DNA of 64,000 bases from Rhodospirillales bacterium (GTDB taxonomy: Bacteria; Pseudomonadota; Alphaproteobacteria; Micavibrionales; Micavibrionaceae), in contig JACKJB010000001.1 in the NCBI GenBank assembly GCA_020638155.1, positions 310,001-374,000 on the forward strand, written 5' to 3'. A program made the translations under genes and the position numbers. Shown in pieces: positions 61,820 to 64,000 of the stretch; position 1 is the first letter of the stretch; each line of letters begins with the position of its first letter. A model generated the notes under the pieces. It ran no database searches and had not been told where the DNA came from. It saw nothing but the letters and a program-made list of their open reading frames with translations.

Positions 61820-62365
61820 ATGAGTACACCCAGATTTTTCAAAATACCGGTTCCTGTCTTTTACCGCTGGTTGCGGCGGCGGCATTATCTGGGCTACGCC
61901 GCGCTTCTGTGCTGTGTGGTGCTGGTGCTTCCCGCCGGGATTGTTGGCGGGGTCAAGCTTGCCGATATGATTGCGATGAACCGGGCGCTTGCGGCAACCC
62001 GTGCTTTGGCACCGGAGCATTCCGCGCTTGAAGCGATTTCCGAAAAAGAGCGCATGGCTTATGCGGCGACGCTGAGCGGGCTTGTGAGCTCGGATCCGGA
62101 TAATATGTACCAGTTGATCGGGGCGGATTTCGAAGTCATGTTTAGCGCGCCTGATCTGAAGCGGGCGGAAGGGCGGCATATGGTCTGGCAGTACCAGGCG
62201 GACGGATGTGTTCTTGATATTTACTTCTCCGCCAGCAGCGGGCAGGTCATGCACTACGAAGTGCGGCAGCGCAAGGTGGCGGCATTTATGTCGGACCGGG
62301 AGCATGAAGATCCTGTCGAAGACCGGGCCTGCCTTGATGAAATTTACCGGCAGCGGGCGATTTAA
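61820..62365 (+). CDS. Hypothetical membrane-anchored protein (181 aa)
   Basis: Basic N-terminus with one membrane segment (YAALLCCVVLVLPAGIVGGV, residues 25-44) and a periplasmic domain (DMIAMNRALAATRAL, then FEVMFSAPDLKRAEGRHMVW). Two Cys in the outer domain. Its stop is 3 bases from that of nth. Not recognised. Confidence 0.65.
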   Translation: MSTPRFFKIPVPVFYRWLRRRHYLGYAALLCCVVLVLPAGIVGGVKLADMIAMNRALAATRALAPEHSALEAISEKERMAYAATLSGLVSSDPDNMYQLIGADFEVMFSAPDLKRAEGRHMVWQYQADGCVLDIYFSASSGQVMHYEVRQRKVAAFMSDREHEDPVEDRACLDEIYRQRAI

Positions 62366-62368
62366 CCG

Positions 62369-63001
62369 TCAGGCAGTCTTTTCCTTAAACGCGCATAAAT
62401 CATAAACCGGGCAGCCGTCGCATTTAGGCTTGCGGGCAACGCAGGTATAGCGGCCATGCAGGATCAGCCAGTGATGAGCGTGCAGTTTAAATTCGTCCGG
62501 CACGACTTTCTCCAGCTTTTCTTCGACTTTATCCGGGGTTTTGCCGGGGGCCAGGCCGGTGCGGTTGGAGACGCGGAAGATATGTGTGTCCACGGCAATG
62601 GTCGGCTGGCCGAAGGCCATGTTCAAAACGACATTCGCGGTTTTACGGCCGACACCGGGCAATTGGACCAGTGCGTCCCGGTCTGCGGGGACTTGCCCGT
62701 TATGCGCGTCGATCAGGATCCGGGATAGGGCGATGACGTTCTTGGCTTTGCTATTGAACAGGCCGATGGTTTTGATGAAATCGCGGACTTTGTCTTCGCC
62801 CAGGGCGACCATTTTTTCCGGCGTGTCGGCGGCTTCGAACAGGGCCGGGGTGGCTTTGTTGACGCCTTTATCCGTGGCCTGCGCCGATAAGACGACGGCG
62901 ACCAGCAGCGTATAGGGATTGGTGTGGAGCAGTTCCCCCTTTGGTTCGGGGTTCAAGGCTTGCAGGCGGCTGAAAAATTCGTGGATGTCCTGTTTGGTCA
63001 T
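62369..63001 (-). CDS. nth: Endonuclease III
   Basis: 210 aa DNA glycosylase/AP lyase for oxidised pyrimidines. HhH LPGVGRKTANVVL holds the catalytic Lys; catalytic Asp is in AVDTHIFRVSNR. The C-terminal 4Fe-4S ligands follow the exact C-x6-C-x2-C-x5-C spacing (CVARKPKCDGCPVYDLC). Standard length. Monocistronic. Confidence 0.97.
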   Translation of the reverse strand: MTKQDIHEFFSRLQALNPEPKGELLHTNPYTLLVAVVLSAQATDKGVNKATPALFEAADTPEKMVALGEDKVRDFIKTIGLFNSKAKNVIALSRILIDAHNGQVPADRDALVQLPGVGRKTANVVLNMAFGQPTIAVDTHIFRVSNRTGLAPGKTPDKVEEKLEKVVPDEFKLHAHHWLILHGRYTCVARKPKCDGCPVYDLCAFKEKTA

Positions 63002-63100
63002 GGGTATAGGACTTAGCGGATCCTGGCGGGCAAGGCAAGAAGATGGAGCTTGACATATTGTTTTCAGGTTTTACTGTGCAGGGATACAGGGAGAAATATT

Positions 63101-63568
63101 ATGTCTGATAAAAGTCTTAAGGATATTTTCCAGGAAGAAATGGGGAAAGCTGCGCCGCCACCGGAAAGCCTTGCGCAGGTCTATGGCGGCCGGGAGGTTA
63201 AGGCGATTGTCGCGCAGATCAACCGGGACGGCTTTTTAAATGCGTCTATTGATACGCAGTTCGGTCTTCGGGATGGGCGCTTTACGTTGATGATTAGTTG
63301 CGACCGTCCTGCGCATGTGTCTCATATCAGTCTGTTTGCTGATAAAAAGCGGTTTACGCAGGCTGAAGATGGGGGGCCACCCGGGGTTTATTTCTCGTCT
63401 GGCTTTGGTCTGGATGGCTGCGCTGATATTTCCACGCCGGAAGGGCAGCGTATGCTGATCGAGAAAATTGTCCGTGAAGTCGCGCAGGATGTGGCTGAAA
63501 AACGTTACGGCGCTGCGATTAAAAAACATCTGCAGTCTTCCGATCCCGGTTTTACGATTGTTAAGTAG
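63101..63568 (+). CDS. Hypothetical protein, tandem paralogue 1 (155 aa)
   Basis: AGGGAGA before ATG 63101. Begins SLKDIFQEEMGKAAPPPES; C-terminal helix VREVAQDVAEKRYGAAIKKH. Similar in order and length to the next gene, suggesting duplication. No signal peptide, no family recognised. Confidence 0.6.
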   Translation: MSDKSLKDIFQEEMGKAAPPPESLAQVYGGREVKAIVAQINRDGFLNASIDTQFGLRDGRFTLMISCDRPAHVSHISLFADKKRFTQAEDGGPPGVYFSSGFGLDGCADISTPEGQRMLIEKIVREVAQDVAEKRYGAAIKKHLQSSDPGFTIVK

Positions 63569-63590
63569 CGCTTTATTTCAGGAGGTTTTT

Positions 63591-63977
63591 ATGGATTTAC
63601 GAAAAATTTTTGATGATCGGGTGAAAGCCGAAACCAGGCCGATCGACCCCGGTTTTGAAGCCAGCATCTGGTCTGTCAGGGCGGCGATTGACCTGATTAA
63701 TCAGGGGGATGATTTTAAGGCAACACTGGTCTTTGCGGAGGAGCAGCTCGGTGTGGGGATTAATGTTGAAGACAGGGCAACGCCTTTTTCTCGTTATGTC
63801 ACCCTGCCGCCCGGCGAAATAAATCATGGGTATGATAAGGCGACCGGCCCGGAGGAAATGATTGCGCAGGATATTGCACATAAGATTATAGAAAAATTTG
63901 CTGTGGCCAGAGCGCAATGGGAACGTGAAGCGCAATATATGCAATCCAGATTTGATCCTCCGAAGTCTGTGCGCTAG
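63591..63977 (+). CDS. Hypothetical protein, tandem paralogue 2 (128 aa)
   Basis: AGGAGGTTTTT before ATG 63591, 22 bases after the preceding gene. Starts DLRKIFDDRVKAETRPIDPG and ends with a helix IAHKIIEKFAVARAQWERE, matching paralogue 1 in layout. Function unknown. Only 23 bases follow before the window ends. Confidence 0.6.
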   Translation: MDLRKIFDDRVKAETRPIDPGFEASIWSVRAAIDLINQGDDFKATLVFAEEQLGVGINVEDRATPFSRYVTLPPGEINHGYDKATGPEEMIAQDIAHKIIEKFAVARAQWEREAQYMQSRFDPPKSVR

Positions 63978-64000
63978 ACGGGGGTCCCAAGAAACGGGTT

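Noticed and set aside
59732..64000. CRISPR-like or tandem repeat arrays in the window
   Set aside because: No regularly spaced direct repeats with unique spacers were found here or elsewhere; all repeats are single palindromes or protein-coding repeats.

Overview
The window looks like the chromosome of an alphaproteobacterium of moderate G+C. Supporting signs are the RlmJ, UvrB/UvrC, Nth, PurB and MAP protein types, a bacterioferritin with Bfd-like partners, two alphaproteobacterial-type CspA proteins, a Lys/Ala-rich histone-H1-like protein and families of short palindromic repeats. A Micavibrio-like lineage is only a guess. No rRNA operon, CRISPR array or conventional prophage is visible.

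Layout. 1-31.6 kb is chromosomal backbone. It starts inside uvrB, crosses a repeat-rich accessory patch (1.76-5.4 kb: two AT-rich orphan genes, a zeta-like kinase with a small partner, an orphan Phd-like antitoxin, cspA), then a long run of small exported or hypothetical proteins mixed with housekeeping genes (rlmJ, macro-domain protein, histone-like protein, dienelactone hydrolase, second cspA, leucine dehydrogenase, glycosyltransferase, alpha-glucosidase, cyclophilin, Bfd pair, bacterioferritin, purB, radC, map, CinA-type protein, nucleoside hydrolase).

31.68-55.52 kb is a 23.8-kb integrative element inserted exactly in the anticodon loop of a host tRNA-Leu(UAA) gene. The 3' half of the tRNA lies at the left end, the 5' half at the right end, and they share only a 10-bp core (ACTTAAAATC on the minus strand). 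Neither end restores the tRNA. The element instead carries its own complete tRNA-Leu(UAA), interrupted after U34 by a 229-nt group I intron closely resembling the cyanobacterial/plastid trnL intron, next to the tyrosine integrase gene. The intron lies inside the sequence that would otherwise be the integrase target, so it may both let the host survive integration and shield the rescue tRNA from self-integration.

Inside the element, left to right: a nested palindrome (candidate oriT), a replication-relaxation-type protein and a TraD/TraG-like ATPase (mobilisation); an HTH + nucleotidyltransferase (AbiE-like) + PP2C phosphatase operon with its own promoter/operator; an M48 peptidase; an unknown gene; an IS5-family insertion sequence sitting in one copy of a direct repeat; an ArdC antirestriction gene behind a structured leader; a tightly overlapping operon (HTH, PLD-SNF2 helicase, Eco57I/TaqI-like adenine methyltransferase, Abi_C protein, AlbA_2 protein, MORC-like GHKL ATPase with a PD-(D/E)XK end) that looks like a multi-gene restriction/defence system; and a convergent DUF262-HNH (GmrSD-like) gene directly behind the intron-bearing tRNA.

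55.5-64 kb is backbone again: MarR-family regulator, pentapeptide-repeat protein, uvrC, DUF389 membrane protein, bactofilin, nth and a pair of tandem paralogues. The most interesting parts are the split-tRNA / intron-tRNA replacement arrangement and the six-gene defence operon.
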